DNA from: Cohnella terricola
Lineage (GTDB): Bacteria; Bacillota; Bacilli; Paenibacillales; Paenibacillaceae
Direction: 5' to 3'
Length of the DNA: 57,593 nucleotides
NCBI RefSeq assembly: GCF_007786475.1
Contig: NZ_VNJJ01000007.1
Location: 64,042-121,634 of the forward strand
Shown here: positions 1-8,065 of the stretch, piece by piece
Numbering within the stretch: position 1 is the stretch's first letter
Layout of the letters: every line of letters starts with the position of its first letter
Notes under the pieces: generated by a model
Told to the model about the DNA's origin: nothing
What the model saw: the letters and a program-made list of their open reading frames with translations, nothing else
Databases searched by the model: none
Made by a program: the position numbers and the translations under genes

Positions 1-1820
1 AATTGATTAAAATCGATATTGTAGATCCTTCCCGATTTCCATGCTGGCGAATTTCGAAGAAGCTTCTCCACTTCCTTCATTTTCTCCTCTGCTCCTTCAT
101 TCACAGCTAGAAATAACCGATCGCCTATGAAATCGGGAATCGCCTCGGCAGATATTTCCCACGTTTCCCCATTAATGACGTCCGTCTTAACCTTATCGGT
201 TGGCTTCAAACCCAGATACTTGTAAATAATGTTGCCTCCCATATTGGTATCACCGTAAACAAATACCGCACCGGAACGCACATTCAAGATCGAGAAGGTG
301 TCATCAGCTCCAATAAACGGGCTAATCTTCTTCCTGTACTCGGCTATTTTTGTCGCAAATGCCTCATTCCATTGCTGCGCTTCCTCCTGCTTGCCGAGAA
401 TATCGCCGAACATTTCCACATCCTTGACCGGATCGTCGTACTGCTCCACAACAATTGTTGGTGCGATCCGGCTCAGTGCTTCGTAACCGCCCTCTACTAC
501 TTCCGCGAATGGTCCCGTTGTAACGATGAGGTCAGGCTCCAGCGACAGAATCTTCTCCGCATCAGGCGGAACTCCAACATCTGCAATATCGGAAGTATCG
601 CTTAACAGCGGATTTTTCAGAATGAAGCTAGAAGCGCCTACCGGCTTTACCTCAAGGGCCATCAGTTCGCCCAGATGAAAGAGGCTAACCACGCGCTGAG
701 GCTTCACGGGAATTTCCGTTTGGCCTTTTAAATGCTTGTACATACGCATTTCCACAGTTGCGTTGTCCGTAGCGTGATCCGTAGAAGCAGGCTGGGAGGC
801 CGGCGTCCCTGTGTCGCTGCCTGCCTGGCATGCACTCAGAAGCATGGTTGTGCATAATAGCATCATTGCTCCGAACTTGGATCTTGAAAATCTATACATC
901 GATGTGTCCCCTTCTCTAATGAGTTGATAATAATTCTCATTCTCATTATGAGGAGTCAGATTTTTAGACACAATAGACGATTCTAACAGACGTAATGGAT
1001 TATTCTGAACCGGCTGCCGATTGTCTTGCCGGTATTGAAGCGGAGAGTAGCCTGTATGCTTCTTGAACAAGCGACTGAAATAATAGACATCCGCATAGCC
1101 CACACTGCTCGCTATTTCCTGGATACGAGCCTCCGACTTCAGCAGGAACTGCTTCGATCTGTGAATACGTACATGAATCAGATATTCAATCGGCCCTACG
1201 CCTATCTGGTTTTTGAACAAGCGAGACAAGTAGCTCGCGCTGCAACTGTAAATCCCGGCCAATTCCTCGGCTGTGATCGACTCCCTGTAATGCTCATGAA
1301 TATAGTGAATCGCTTCGGTTACCAAGTTGGGTTTGCCGGTTTCCATTGCTGACGTGCGGATTTGCCGCATCACCTCGCACACGAACGGAAGAAAGGCAGA
1401 CTGCGCCTGCAGCTTGTCCATCGGGGTTGCTTGCTGCCACAGGCGATACATGGCTTGACACTTTTCCTGCAGAGGCAACATCGCATAAGGAGTGAATGCA
1501 TACGACATATGGAAGCTCTCCAGCTCCTCCGGCGATTCACAATCGGCTTTATATAGGATCAGATAGCAGGCAAAGTCGTTTCCTAGCGGCATAAAGCCCA
1601 GTTCCGCGTCCTTTCCCCCGTGCAGAATGTGAAGTGAACGGGTCTGATAGACCGTTCCCGACAGACTCACTTTTGCCTCTCCATGGGTAGTCACTACAAA
1701 AAAGCTAGTATGTGCCACATAGCGATCAGGGACAGTTCCATTCCCCACACAGTACTGTCGAATATCCAGAAGTCTAACGGCGGTTCGGCTCCAACGTTTG
1801 ATGTGGGCTTCCCAATCCAT
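1..1820 (-). CDS. AraC-family regulator fused to siderophore-binding lipoprotein, copy 1 (3' end outside window)
   Basis: Paralogue of the complete gene at 4084-5979; about 24 C-terminal residues and the stop lie beyond base 1. It reads open from the ATG at 1820 (MDWEAH..., after a GGGGGG Shine-Dalgarno) to the window edge. Order: N-terminal cupin-like sensor part, AraC double helix-turn-helix, then an internal lipoprotein signal peptide (internal ATG at 899, lipobox LSAC) and a FeuA-like periplasmic-binding domain. The family comparison is Btr (YbbB) of Bacillus subtilis, an AraC regulator with a FeuA-like C-terminal domain that senses siderophore; Btr lacks an internal lipoprotein signal. 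Likely an iron-uptake regulator and/or iron-siderophore receptor. It differs from copy 2 by substitutions only. Confidence 0.85.
   Translation of the reverse strand, partial: MDWEAHIKRWSRTAVRLLDIRQYCVGNGTVPDRYVAHTSFFVVTTHGEAKVSLSGTVYQTRSLHILHGGKDAELGFMPLGNDFACYLILYKADCESPEELESFHMSYAFTPYAMLPLQEKCQAMYRLWQQATPMDKLQAQSAFLPFVCEVMRQIRTSAMETGKPNLVTEAIHYIHEHYRESITAEELAGIYSCSASYLSRLFKNQIGVGPIEYLIHVRIHRSKQFLLKSEARIQEIASSVGYADVYYFSRLFKKHTGYSPLQYRQDNRQPVQNNPLRLLESSIVSKNLTPHNENENYYQLIREGDTSMYRFSRSKFGAMMLLCTTMLLSACQAGSDTGTPASQPASTDHATDNATVEMRMYKHLKGQTEIPVKPQRVVSLFHLGELMALEVKPVGASSFILKNPLLSDTSDIADVGVPPDAEKILSLEPDLIVTTGPFAEVVEGGYEALSRIAPTIVVEQYDDPVKDVEMFGDILGKQEEAQQWNEAFATKIAEYRKKISPFIGADDTFSILNVRSGAVFVYGDTNMGGNIIYKYLGLKPTDKVKTDVINGETWEISAEAIPDFIGDRLFLAVNEGAEEKMKEVEKLLRNSPAWKSGRIYNIDFNQ
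925..973 (-). promoter_or_regulatory. Fur box and promoter embedded in coding sequence, copy 1
   Basis: On the minus strand: -35 TTGTGT (968-973), 17-bp spacer, -10 CATAAT (945-950), then TGATAATAATTCTCA on the plus strand (925-939), which fits the 7-1-7 Fur box with one mismatch. An AAGGGG ribosome site and an in-frame ATG at 899 follow. All of it lies inside the AraC-lipoprotein reading frame. Each element has an identical or near-identical counterpart in copy 2. Confidence 0.7.
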
Positions 1821-1866
1821 ACATGTCCCCCCTGTCAATTGCCTGCTTTCTCAGACTGCTTCGCAT

Positions 1867-2271
1867 CTATGTTTCGTCACCATCAATTTGCTTATTTACC
1901 TCATCGATTTCATTTTGGTTTATTGCGCTTTCGCCAAAGAAATCGACCAACTTATCTTTTGCCTTTTGTTTTACTACGCCATCAATGCTCATAGCGACAC
2001 GTCCCGCCGCGAATAATAGCACGCCAAGATCGTCAGCATAACCGATTACTGGAATTGCATCTGGAATAGCATCTATCGGGAATATCAAATAGCCGAGTGC
2101 CCCATAAATAATTGCCTTAGCCTTAGCATCAGTCTTAGGGCTTTCAAGAGCGTAATATAGTGTCAAACCACTGTAGACTACTTTTAACCCTGCACCAATT
2201 GCAACCTTCTTTAGCTTTTTCCAAAAACCCTCATCTGAGTAATGCTTTTCGTACTTTGATTCGTCATTCAT
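1867..2271 (-). CDS. DUF1232 (YkvA-like) membrane protein, copy 1
   Basis: 134 residues. The core with 'IFPIDAIPDAIPVIGYADD' around residues 65-85 is the hallmark of the DUF1232/YkvA family, small proteins with a hydrophobic hairpin whose function is not established. It lies 46 bp upstream of the AraC-lipoprotein fusion on the same strand, so the two are probably co-transcribed. AAAGGATG precedes the ATG. Its duplicate is at 6026-6430 with only a handful of substitutions (for example GAGL against AAGL near residue 28). Confidence 0.85.
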   Translation of the reverse strand: MNDESKYEKHYSDEGFWKKLKKVAIGAGLKVVYSGLTLYYALESPKTDAKAKAIIYGALGYLIFPIDAIPDAIPVIGYADDLGVLLFAAGRVAMSIDGVVKQKAKDKLVDFFGESAINQNEIDEVNKQIDGDET

Positions 2272-2370
2272 TCTATTGTCATCCTTTAGGTTATTAGTTT
2301 TTTCGCCTTCAGATCGGGACTCCTAATAATCAATTTATCAGAAAATCTCTTACTGAACCAATCATACGAA

Positions 2371-2391
2371 AACAGAGGGAATCCCTCTGTT
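2371..2391. terminator. Perfect short palindrome, possible weak terminator
   Basis: ACAGAGG and CCTCTGT arms around a 5-base loop, extending to a near-perfect 21-base palindrome. On the minus strand it is followed by TTTTCG, on the plus strand by TAATTC, so any terminator activity would be on the minus strand. It lies between the divergent DUF1232 and SDR genes and has no counterpart in copy 2. Confidence 0.35.
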
Positions 2392-2538
2392 AATTCTAGC
2401 ACTCGTATGCAGTTCATTAGCTTACTAAATTCTTCACAATGTTGAATATCGTATGTAGAATGAAATTAGACTTAAAGATGTTTAGATCACCTTTATATCG
2501 CCTACAATACAACTATCTCATCTAGAGGAGCAAAAAAC

Positions 2539-3255
2539 ATGCAAACCATCGCAGGAAAAGTGGCGTTAATTACGGGAGCAGGGCGCGGAATAGGACGTGC
2601 AACAGCAATTGCATTTGCGCAAGAAGGTATCCACGTAGGCCTTGTTGGACGTACGCTTGAAAACTTACAAAAAGTAGCGGAAGAACTTAAACAGTACGAT
2701 GTGAAGGTAGCAATCGCTGCGGCAAATGTCGCGGATCTAGACTCGATTACCACAGCGGTTGAATCCATTCGCGGCAAACTCGGTGCCATCGATATTTTAG
2801 TTAACAATGCCGGCATTAGTAAATTCGGCAGCTTCATGGACTTAACGCCTGAAGAATGGACAAATATTATCGATGTCAACGTAAAAGGCGTGTACTACAC
2901 GACACGAGCGGTTTTGCCGGAAATGTTAGAGCGCAATACGGGCGATATCATTAATATCTCGTCAACAGCCGGTCAAAAAGGTGCACCGATTACAAGCGCA
3001 TACTCTGCTTCAAAAGCCGCAGTGATCGGATTAAGCGAGTCATTAATGCTTGAAGTTCGCAAAAAAAATATTCGCGTTACGACACTAACACCAAGTACGG
3101 TTGCAACAGACATGGCTGTTGAACTCAACTTAACTGACGGCAATCCGGACAAAGTGATGCAAGCAGAAGATTTAGCCGACTTAATGGTGGCACAGCTAAA
3201 ACTTCATCCACGTGTTGTATTAAAACATGCCGGACTTTGGTCGACGAACCCTTAA
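2539..3255 (+). CDS. Short-chain dehydrogenase/reductase (FabG-like)
   Basis: 238 residues. Classical SDR: the cofactor motif TGAGRGIG sits near residues 13-20, NNAG near 89-92, and the catalytic Ser with YSASK near 140-160. Family members reduce 3-ketoacyl or other carbonyl substrates with NAD(P)H in the cytosol; the substrate here cannot be read. AGAGGAG precedes the ATG, and a strong terminator follows directly, so it is monocistronic. It lies between the two copies of the tandem duplication, and its third codon positions are more A/T-rich than those of the flanking fusion genes, which may mean an independent origin. Confidence 0.92.
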   Translation: MQTIAGKVALITGAGRGIGRATAIAFAQEGIHVGLVGRTLENLQKVAEELKQYDVKVAIAAANVADLDSITTAVESIRGKLGAIDILVNNAGISKFGSFMDLTPEEWTNIIDVNVKGVYYTTRAVLPEMLERNTGDIINISSTAGQKGAPITSAYSASKAAVIGLSESLMLEVRKKNIRVTTLTPSTVATDMAVELNLTDGNPDKVMQAEDLADLMVAQLKLHPRVVLKHAGLWSTNP

Positions 3256-3266
3256 TAGAACGATTC

Positions 3267-3300
3267 AAAAAAGCGATTAGAAACTACTAATCGCTTTTTT
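3267..3300 (+). terminator. Rho-independent terminator after the SDR gene
   Basis: Perfect 14-base arms (AAAAAAGCGATTAG and its complement) around the loop AAACTA. The 3' arm ends in six T. Confidence 0.9.
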
Positions 3301-3436
3301 GGGGCATGATTAAGGCCAAGGATCTTGCAAGATTCAAAGATCATGACAAGGGATGAAAATATCTAGTTTAATGTATGGGGTTATGATATGGTTTTTTTGG
3401 AGGATATTTCAAAATACATGATGAGGGGTATACGCT

Positions 3437-4018
3437 ATGAGAAACACCGTCTCCGTATGTCTTTTGGGAATTGGGGGACTCTTACTTGCGGTCGGCTTCA
3501 TAGCCGGAATTGTTTCTGCACGGGATATATATGGGGATTTTCAGATTGAAATCGCAATGTATTGGTGGCTTTCAGCAGTTATCGCGGGATTTTTCTTTAT
3601 TGGATTGGCTGAGATCGTAAATTTATTGCAAAAGTTGCTAGATCAAAATAGCGGTGCTACTCCGTTGTCCTCATCCGCTGCTGCTTCGAACATTGACGAA
3701 GTCGAGACGAGAATTGAAGAATCCGAAACAAAGATTAAGGAATTAACGATTCTTATCAATGGCGAACGTTTCAAAGGTCAATTGTGGATTACTAAATCCG
3801 ACGTCAGAGTCATAAAGAAGTCTATGTTCCAGTCCGATTCCGATGCGCAGCTTGTTAAAGTAATCAACAAGAGCGATCTTTCACCCCATTATGAAAGAAA
3901 CAACGACTATTTTGTTTTTAGTTTCCATGAAGGAAATAACACTGGGAAATTGGAATTCAAAACGCATAACATTTACGACTATGAGCGAATAATCCACTTG
4001 CTAAAAACACAAGACTAG
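3437..4018 (+). CDS. Two-TM membrane protein with cytoplasmic tail, unknown function
   Basis: 193 residues. Two hydrophobic segments (about residues 5-28 and 41-66) are followed by a Ser/Ala-rich linker, a short charged helix (EVETRIEESETKIKEL, about 88-104) and a beta-rich C-terminal part ending with many aromatic and charged residues. GAGGGG lies 8 bases before the ATG. No family recognised. It converges on the AraC-lipoprotein gene and shares a bidirectional terminator with it. Confidence 0.75.
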   Translation: MRNTVSVCLLGIGGLLLAVGFIAGIVSARDIYGDFQIEIAMYWWLSAVIAGFFFIGLAEIVNLLQKLLDQNSGATPLSSSAAASNIDEVETRIEESETKIKELTILINGERFKGQLWITKSDVRVIKKSMFQSDSDAQLVKVINKSDLSPHYERNNDYFVFSFHEGNNTGKLEFKTHNIYDYERIIHLLKTQD

Positions 4019-4031
4019 CTCATTACCCATC

Positions 4032-4073
4032 ATAAAAACTCTGACCTCGTGCGCGTGCGGTCAGAGTTTTTAT
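4032..4073. terminator. Bidirectional terminator between convergent genes
   Basis: Arms ATAAAAACTCTGACC (4032-4046) and its exact complement (4059-4073). A-runs and T-runs on the two sides serve both the plus-strand two-TM gene and the minus-strand fusion gene. Confidence 0.9.
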
Positions 4074-4083
4074 TGGTATCCGT

Positions 4084-5979
4084 TTATTTGTTGTTATCTA
4101 CCAGCAAATTAACGATAATATCCAACTGTTGTTCTACTGAGATCGGATCGCTGGGAAGAAATTGATTAAAATCGATATTGTAGATCCTTCCCGATTTCCA
4201 TGCTGGCGAATTTCGAAGAAGCTTCTCCACTTCCTTCATTTTCTCCTCTGCTCCTTCATTCACAGCTAGAAATAACCGATCGCCTATGAAATCGGGGATC
4301 GCCTCGGCAGATATCTCCCACGTTTCCCCATTAATGACGTCCGTCTTAACCTTATCGGTTGGCTTCAAACCCAGATACTTATAAATAATGTTGCCTCCCA
4401 TATTGGTATCACCGTAAACAAATACCGCACCGGGACGCACATTCAAGATCGAGAAGGTGTCATCAGCTCCAATAAACGGGCTAATCTTCTTCCTGTACTC
4501 GACTATCTTTTCAGCAAATGCCTCATTCCATTGCTTCGCTTCCTCCTGCTTGCCGAGAATATCGCCGAACATTTCGACATCCTTGACCGGATCGTCGTAC
4601 TGTTCCACAACAATTGTTGGCGCGATCCGGCTCAGTGCTTCGTAACCGCCCTCTACTACCTCCGCGAATGGTCCCGTTGTAACGATGAGGTCAGGCTCCA
4701 GCGACAGAATCTTCTCTGCATCAGGCGGAACTCCAATATCTGCAATATCGGAAATATCGCTTAATAGCGGATTTTTCAGAATGAAGGTAGTAGCGCCTAC
4801 CGGTTTTACCCCAAGGGCCATCAGTTCGCCCAGATGAAAGAGGCTCACCACATGCTGAGGTTTCACAGGAATTTCCGTTTGGCCTTTTAAATGCTTGTAC
4901 ATACGCATTTCCACAGTTGCGTTGTCCACAGCGTTATCCGTAGAAGCAGGCTGGGAGGCCGGCGTCCCTGTGTCGCTGCCTGCCTGGCATGCACTTAGAA
5001 GCATGGTTGTGCATAATAGCATCATTGCTCCGAACTTTGGTCTTGAAAATCTGAACATCGATGTGTCCCCTTCTCTAATGAGTTGATAATAATTCTCATT
5101 CTCATTATGGGGAGTGAGATTTTGAGACACAATAGACGATTCTAACAGACGTAATGGATTATTCTGAACCGTCTGCCGATTGTCTTTCCGGTATTGAAGC
5201 GGAGAGTAGCCAGTATGCTTCTTAAACAAGCGACTGAAATAATAAACATCCGCATAGCCAACGCTGCTCGCTATTTCCTGGATACGAGCCTCCGATCTCA
5301 GCAGGAACTGCTTCGATCTGTGAATACGTACATGAATCAGATATTCAATCGGCCCTACACCTATCTGGTTTTTGAACAAGCGAGACAAGTAGCTCGCGCT
5401 GCAACTATAAATCCCGGCCAAATCCTCGGCTGTGATCGACTCCTTGTAATGCTCATGAATATAGTGAATCGCTTCGGTTATCAAGTTGGGTTTGCCGGTT
5501 TCCATTGCTGACGTGCGGACTTGCCGCATAACCTCGTACACGAACGGAAGAAAGGCAGACTGCGCCTGCAGCTTGTCCATCGGGGTTGCTTGCTGCCACA
5601 GGCGATACATGGCTTGACACTTTTCCTGCAGAGGCAGCAACGCATAAGGAGTGAATGCATACGACATATGGAAGCTTTCCAGCTCCTCCGGCGATTCACA
5701 AGCGGCTTTATATAGGATCAGATAGCAGGCAAAGTCGTTTCCTTGCGGCATAAACCCCAGTTCCACTTCCTTTCCCCCGTGCAGAATGTGAAGTGAACGG
5801 GTCTGATAGACCGTTCCCGACAGACTCACTCTTGCCTCTCCCTGGGTAGTCACTACAAAAAAGCTAGTATGTGCCACATAGCGATCAGGGACAGTTCCAT
5901 TCCCCGCACAGTACTGTCGAATATCCAGCAGTCTAACGGCGGTTCGGGTCCACCGTTCGATGTGGGTTTCCCAATCCAT
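4084..5979 (-). CDS. AraC-family regulator fused to siderophore-binding lipoprotein, copy 2
   Basis: 631 residues from the ATG at 5979 (MDWETH), chosen because a GGGGGG Shine-Dalgarno lies 5-6 bases upstream; an in-frame ATG at 5997 is less likely. Residues 1-160: cupin-like sensor part. About 164-265: AraC helix-turn-helix pair ending in the typical GYSPLQYR. About 270-305: polar linker. About 308-331: lipoprotein signal with lipobox LSAC, beginning at an internal Met (ATG at 5058). The remaining ~300 residues form a class III periplasmic-binding domain of the iron-siderophore type. The nearest known arrangement is Btr/YbbB of B. subtilis, which lacks an internal lipobox. The protein may be made both full length and, from the internal Fur-controlled start, as a free lipoprotein. 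No permease genes are in view. Confidence 0.9.
   Translation of the reverse strand: MDWETHIERWTRTAVRLLDIRQYCAGNGTVPDRYVAHTSFFVVTTQGEARVSLSGTVYQTRSLHILHGGKEVELGFMPQGNDFACYLILYKAACESPEELESFHMSYAFTPYALLPLQEKCQAMYRLWQQATPMDKLQAQSAFLPFVYEVMRQVRTSAMETGKPNLITEAIHYIHEHYKESITAEDLAGIYSCSASYLSRLFKNQIGVGPIEYLIHVRIHRSKQFLLRSEARIQEIASSVGYADVYYFSRLFKKHTGYSPLQYRKDNRQTVQNNPLRLLESSIVSQNLTPHNENENYYQLIREGDTSMFRFSRPKFGAMMLLCTTMLLSACQAGSDTGTPASQPASTDNAVDNATVEMRMYKHLKGQTEIPVKPQHVVSLFHLGELMALGVKPVGATTFILKNPLLSDISDIADIGVPPDAEKILSLEPDLIVTTGPFAEVVEGGYEALSRIAPTIVVEQYDDPVKDVEMFGDILGKQEEAKQWNEAFAEKIVEYRKKISPFIGADDTFSILNVRPGAVFVYGDTNMGGNIIYKYLGLKPTDKVKTDVINGETWEISAEAIPDFIGDRLFLAVNEGAEEKMKEVEKLLRNSPAWKSGRIYNIDFNQFLPSDPISVEQQLDIIVNLLVDNNK
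5084..5132 (-). promoter_or_regulatory. Fur box and promoter embedded in coding sequence, copy 2
   Basis: Minus strand: -35 TTGTGT (5127-5132), 17-bp spacer, -10 CATAAT (5104-5109), Fur box TGATAATAATTCTCA on the plus strand (5084-5098; one mismatch to TGATAATNATTATCA), then AAGGGG eight bases before the in-frame ATG at 5058. The linker residues NENENYYQL are the translation of the Fur box region. Confidence 0.72.
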
Positions 5980-6025
5980 ACATATCCCCCCTGCCAATCC
6001 CCTGCGTGCTCAGACTGCTCCGCAT

Positions 6026-6430
6026 CTATGTTTCGTCACCATCAATTTGCTTATTTACCTCATCGATTTCATTTTGATTTATTGCGCTTTCGCCAAAGAA
6101 ATCGACCAGCTTATCTTTTGCTTTTTGTTTTACTACGCTATCAATGCTCATGGCGACACGTCCTGCCGCGAATAATAGCACGCCAAGATCGTCAGCATAA
6201 CCGATTACTGGAATTGCATCTGGAATAGCATCTATCGGGAATATCAGATAGCCGAGTGCCCCATAAATAATCGCCTTAGATTTTGCATCCGTTTTAGGGC
6301 TTTCAAGAGCGTAGTATAGCGTCAAGCCACTGTAGACTACTTTTAATCCCGCAGCAATTGCAACCTTCTTTAGCTTCTTCCAAAAACCATCATCCGAATA
6401 ATGCTTTTCGTACTTCGATTCGTCGTTCAT
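6026..6430 (-). CDS. DUF1232 (YkvA-like) membrane protein, copy 2
   Basis: 134 residues, nearly identical to the copy at 1867-2271, with the DUF1232 signature IPDAIPVIGYADD near residue 70. It lies 46 bp upstream of the fusion gene and is probably its operon partner. Function of the family is unknown; a membrane hairpin is predicted. Confidence 0.85.
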   Translation of the reverse strand: MNDESKYEKHYSDDGFWKKLKKVAIAAGLKVVYSGLTLYYALESPKTDAKSKAIIYGALGYLIFPIDAIPDAIPVIGYADDLGVLLFAAGRVAMSIDSVVKQKAKDKLVDFFGESAINQNEIDEVNKQIDGDET

Positions 6431-6470
6431 TCTATTTCGTCCTTTAGGTTTTAGTTTGTATTACGGCGGA

Positions 6471-6668
6471 TCACTTGAGCGTGTAAGTTCCATTTACGAA
6501 CACGTTATGTCCGTAATATGGTTCGCCATTGTCACGAAGATACAATTCGCTGCTAGATATCATGTCGAAAGACAATTCATAATTGCCATCCTTAAAAATC
6601 ATTTCCGCATAGGAAGGAGCAGCTTTCCCCGACTCAATGCTGCCGATATTGACTCCTCCTTTATTCAT
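6471..6668 (-). CDS. Short ORF, possibly the remnant of a larger protein
   Basis: 65 residues ending in '...FVNGTYTLK'. There is no convincing ribosome site in front of the ATG: the only purine-rich stretch (AAAGGAGGAG) lies inside the ORF and is not followed by a start codon. The composition resembles the C-terminal part of a beta-rich secreted domain. It may be a leftover from the rearrangement that made the duplication boundary at about 6450. No family recognised. Confidence 0.3.
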   Translation of the reverse strand: MNKGGVNIGSIESGKAAPSYAEMIFKDGNYELSFDMISSSELYLRDNGEPYYGHNVFVNGTYTLK

Positions 6669-6726
6669 CGCTTCTTCATCCCATTACTCTTTATTTGCTT
6701 TATCAATCTATTAGAATTACCTTTTG

Positions 6727-7188
6727 TTACAAAATCTGATACTCCAGAGGCTCTGTTTCATCGATTCTCTTATAAAGCCTACATACTTTTAGTTTGAATA
6801 GATTACGAATATTTAATAGAACACAATAATAAGAGCTCGATGATATCGAGTACTTTTTGTCAATGTTCATTCCTACCAAACCTTGTTTACAATAAATTTC
6901 TTGGAGAGTCATGGTTTGAGTGTACAAATTCTTAAACTGATGTTTATTTTTAAACCTAGAGATCGCATCCTCTCTGACTTTATAAAATTTCTCAGATGAA
7001 GTCCAAGTATAAAAATAATAAGGGCTATGATGCAAGTAGTACTTTCCATTTGTATAACTATATGTGTAATGTTTATTCAATCTTGTTTTAGGATTTTTAA
7101 TTATGCTTATTAAAAAAAATAAGACAAAAGCTAATGGACTCACAAGTAAAACTATTACGGCTAATAGTTTATAATGAACTCTTTTCAC
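6727..7188 (-). CDS. Membrane-anchored protein of unknown function
   Basis: About 153 residues from a GTG at 7188 (MKRVHYK), preferred because AAGGTGA lies five bases upstream; a GTG three codons earlier has no site. One N-terminal hydrophobic segment (about residues 8-31) is followed by a basic, Tyr/Lys/His-rich soluble part. It is the last of a same-strand series 9627-6727 of small, AT-rich genes. No family recognised. Confidence 0.6.
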   Translation of the reverse strand: MKRVHYKLLAVIVLLVSPLAFVLFFLISIIKNPKTRLNKHYTYSYTNGKYYLHHSPYYFYTWTSSEKFYKVREDAISRFKNKHQFKNLYTQTMTLQEIYCKQGLVGMNIDKKYSISSSSYYCVLLNIRNLFKLKVCRLYKRIDETEPLEYQIL

Positions 7189-7227
7189 GCTAGTCACCTT
7201 ATGCTCTGATTTTGATTTGCTATAAAA

Positions 7228-7323
7228 TTACCTTTTCAATGCATTATCATTCTTAACTTTATCCCATACTTCAATCACTGGCTTAATCTTAGTCCACACT
7301 TGTTTTGCTTTGCTATAAGACAT
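7228..7323 (-). CDS. Very small gene, 31-residue cationic peptide
   Basis: ATG at 7323, stop at 7228. The product begins MSYSKAKQVWTKIKP and ends DNALKR: nine Lys/Arg, two Trp, likely amphipathic helix. GAGG lies ten bases upstream, and the start follows the stop of the 58-residue gene by 12 bases, which argues for coupled translation. Too short for family assignment; it could be a small regulatory or membrane-active peptide, or chance. Confidence 0.4.
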   Translation of the reverse strand: MSYSKAKQVWTKIKPVIEVWDKVKNDNALKR

Positions 7324-7335
7324 AATAACCCATCC

Positions 7336-7512
7336 TCATTTGGATTTTTTCTTTATATGGATCTCAAGTAACATAAAGCTTGCAAATAGATCTTCATAAG
7401 AATATTTTGTTGGCTGCCATCCTTTTTTCTTCATTTCTTCATGATGAGCGTCCATTTCTTCCTTAGATCCATAGTCATATTCAACGAACTGTATTGTATT
7501 TAAATGTCTCAT
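7336..7512 (-). CDS. Small protein of 58 residues, unknown function
   Basis: ATG at 7512, stop TGA at 7336. The product starts MRHLNTIQFVEYDYGSKEE, contains EEMKKKGWQPTKYSYED and ends in a Lys-rich tail. A good GAGGTGA site lies seven bases before the ATG, and the charged alpha/beta pattern looks protein-like. Compact 'KKGW' proteins of this kind are common in phage and mobile regions of Firmicutes; no specific family is claimed. Confidence 0.6.
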   Translation of the reverse strand: MRHLNTIQFVEYDYGSKEEMDAHHEEMKKKGWQPTKYSYEDLFASFMLLEIHIKKKSK

Positions 7513-7540
7513 TGTTATTCACCTCATGAAAGCAGTGTTT

Positions 7541-8047
7541 TCATCTGAATACATATTCATCTAACCAGCTATTATAAGACGAAGCCATATTAGCCATAGT
7601 CATATATGGTCTTGTCTTTTCAATATCAATAACTGTTTCATCTCTTACATTAATATATAGCCATGCCGCTACTGCTTCGACATATACATTAAAGTCTGGA
7701 ACTGTTCTACTTGTTATTGAATGAACATATTCTGCAATATTATCCATCCCTTCAGAACCTTGATTGTCCCAATGATCCACCCTTTGCTTTAAATAGAAGA
7801 GAGCCTCTTCTAACCTATCCTCTATCTGCAAAGAATTAGCATATAAAGAACTTGAAGCGCATGCGATAATACTGTAAAAAATCCAATATTCCATTTTGCT
7901 CCGTATTTCAGGATTATCTGGATTTCTTTCGGCGATAATCTTACTTGATTCATGAACCATAACATAAATTTGATTGAATAATTCATTTACGAATTTTTGA
8001 TAGTCTATAGGTGGTTTTTTCTTTTTCCAGAATACCAATGGTTTCAC
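7541..8047 (-). CDS. Helical protein of unknown function
   Basis: 168 residues starting at a GTG (8047) with a weak AAGAGA site. The N-terminus has a FWKKKKPP basic cluster, the rest is predicted all-helical with conserved-looking aromatic residues (WIFYSIIACASSS near 53-65). No signal peptide or clear TM. 18 bp separate it from the upstream gene, so it is in an operon with it. No family recognised. Confidence 0.6.
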   Translation of the reverse strand: MKPLVFWKKKKPPIDYQKFVNELFNQIYVMVHESSKIIAERNPDNPEIRSKMEYWIFYSIIACASSSLYANSLQIEDRLEEALFYLKQRVDHWDNQGSEGMDNIAEYVHSITSRTVPDFNVYVEAVAAWLYINVRDETVIDIEKTRPYMTMANMASSYNSWLDEYVFR

Positions 8048-8065
8048 AATCTCTTCATAAAATCG

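Larger units (their letters stand above)
1..2290. repeat. Tandem duplication, copy 1
   Basis: This stretch aligns with 4160-6449 at a constant offset of 4159 bases over about 2.27 kb, including the intergenic gap. The copies differ by scattered substitutions of a few percent, and homology fades just upstream of the DUF1232 start (around 2290/6449). The unit holds the 3' part of the DUF1232 operon: DUF1232 gene, then the AraC-lipoprotein fusion gene. The left end lies outside the window. Absence of indels in coding and linker DNA suggests both copies are under selection rather than one being a decaying relic. Confidence 0.95.
4160..6449. repeat. Tandem duplication, copy 2
   Basis: Counterpart of 1-2290 at a constant offset of 4159. 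It contains the complete AraC-lipoprotein fusion gene except its last 25 codons, which lie left of the aligned part, plus the intergenic gap and the DUF1232 gene. The 1.87 kb between the copies carries the SDR and two-TM genes. Confidence 0.95.

Noticed and set aside
1026..1556. Plus-strand ORFs opposite the AraC-lipoprotein genes (also 5194-5715)
   Set aside because: Shadows of the minus-strand fusion genes, kept open by the same duplication; no ribosome sites.
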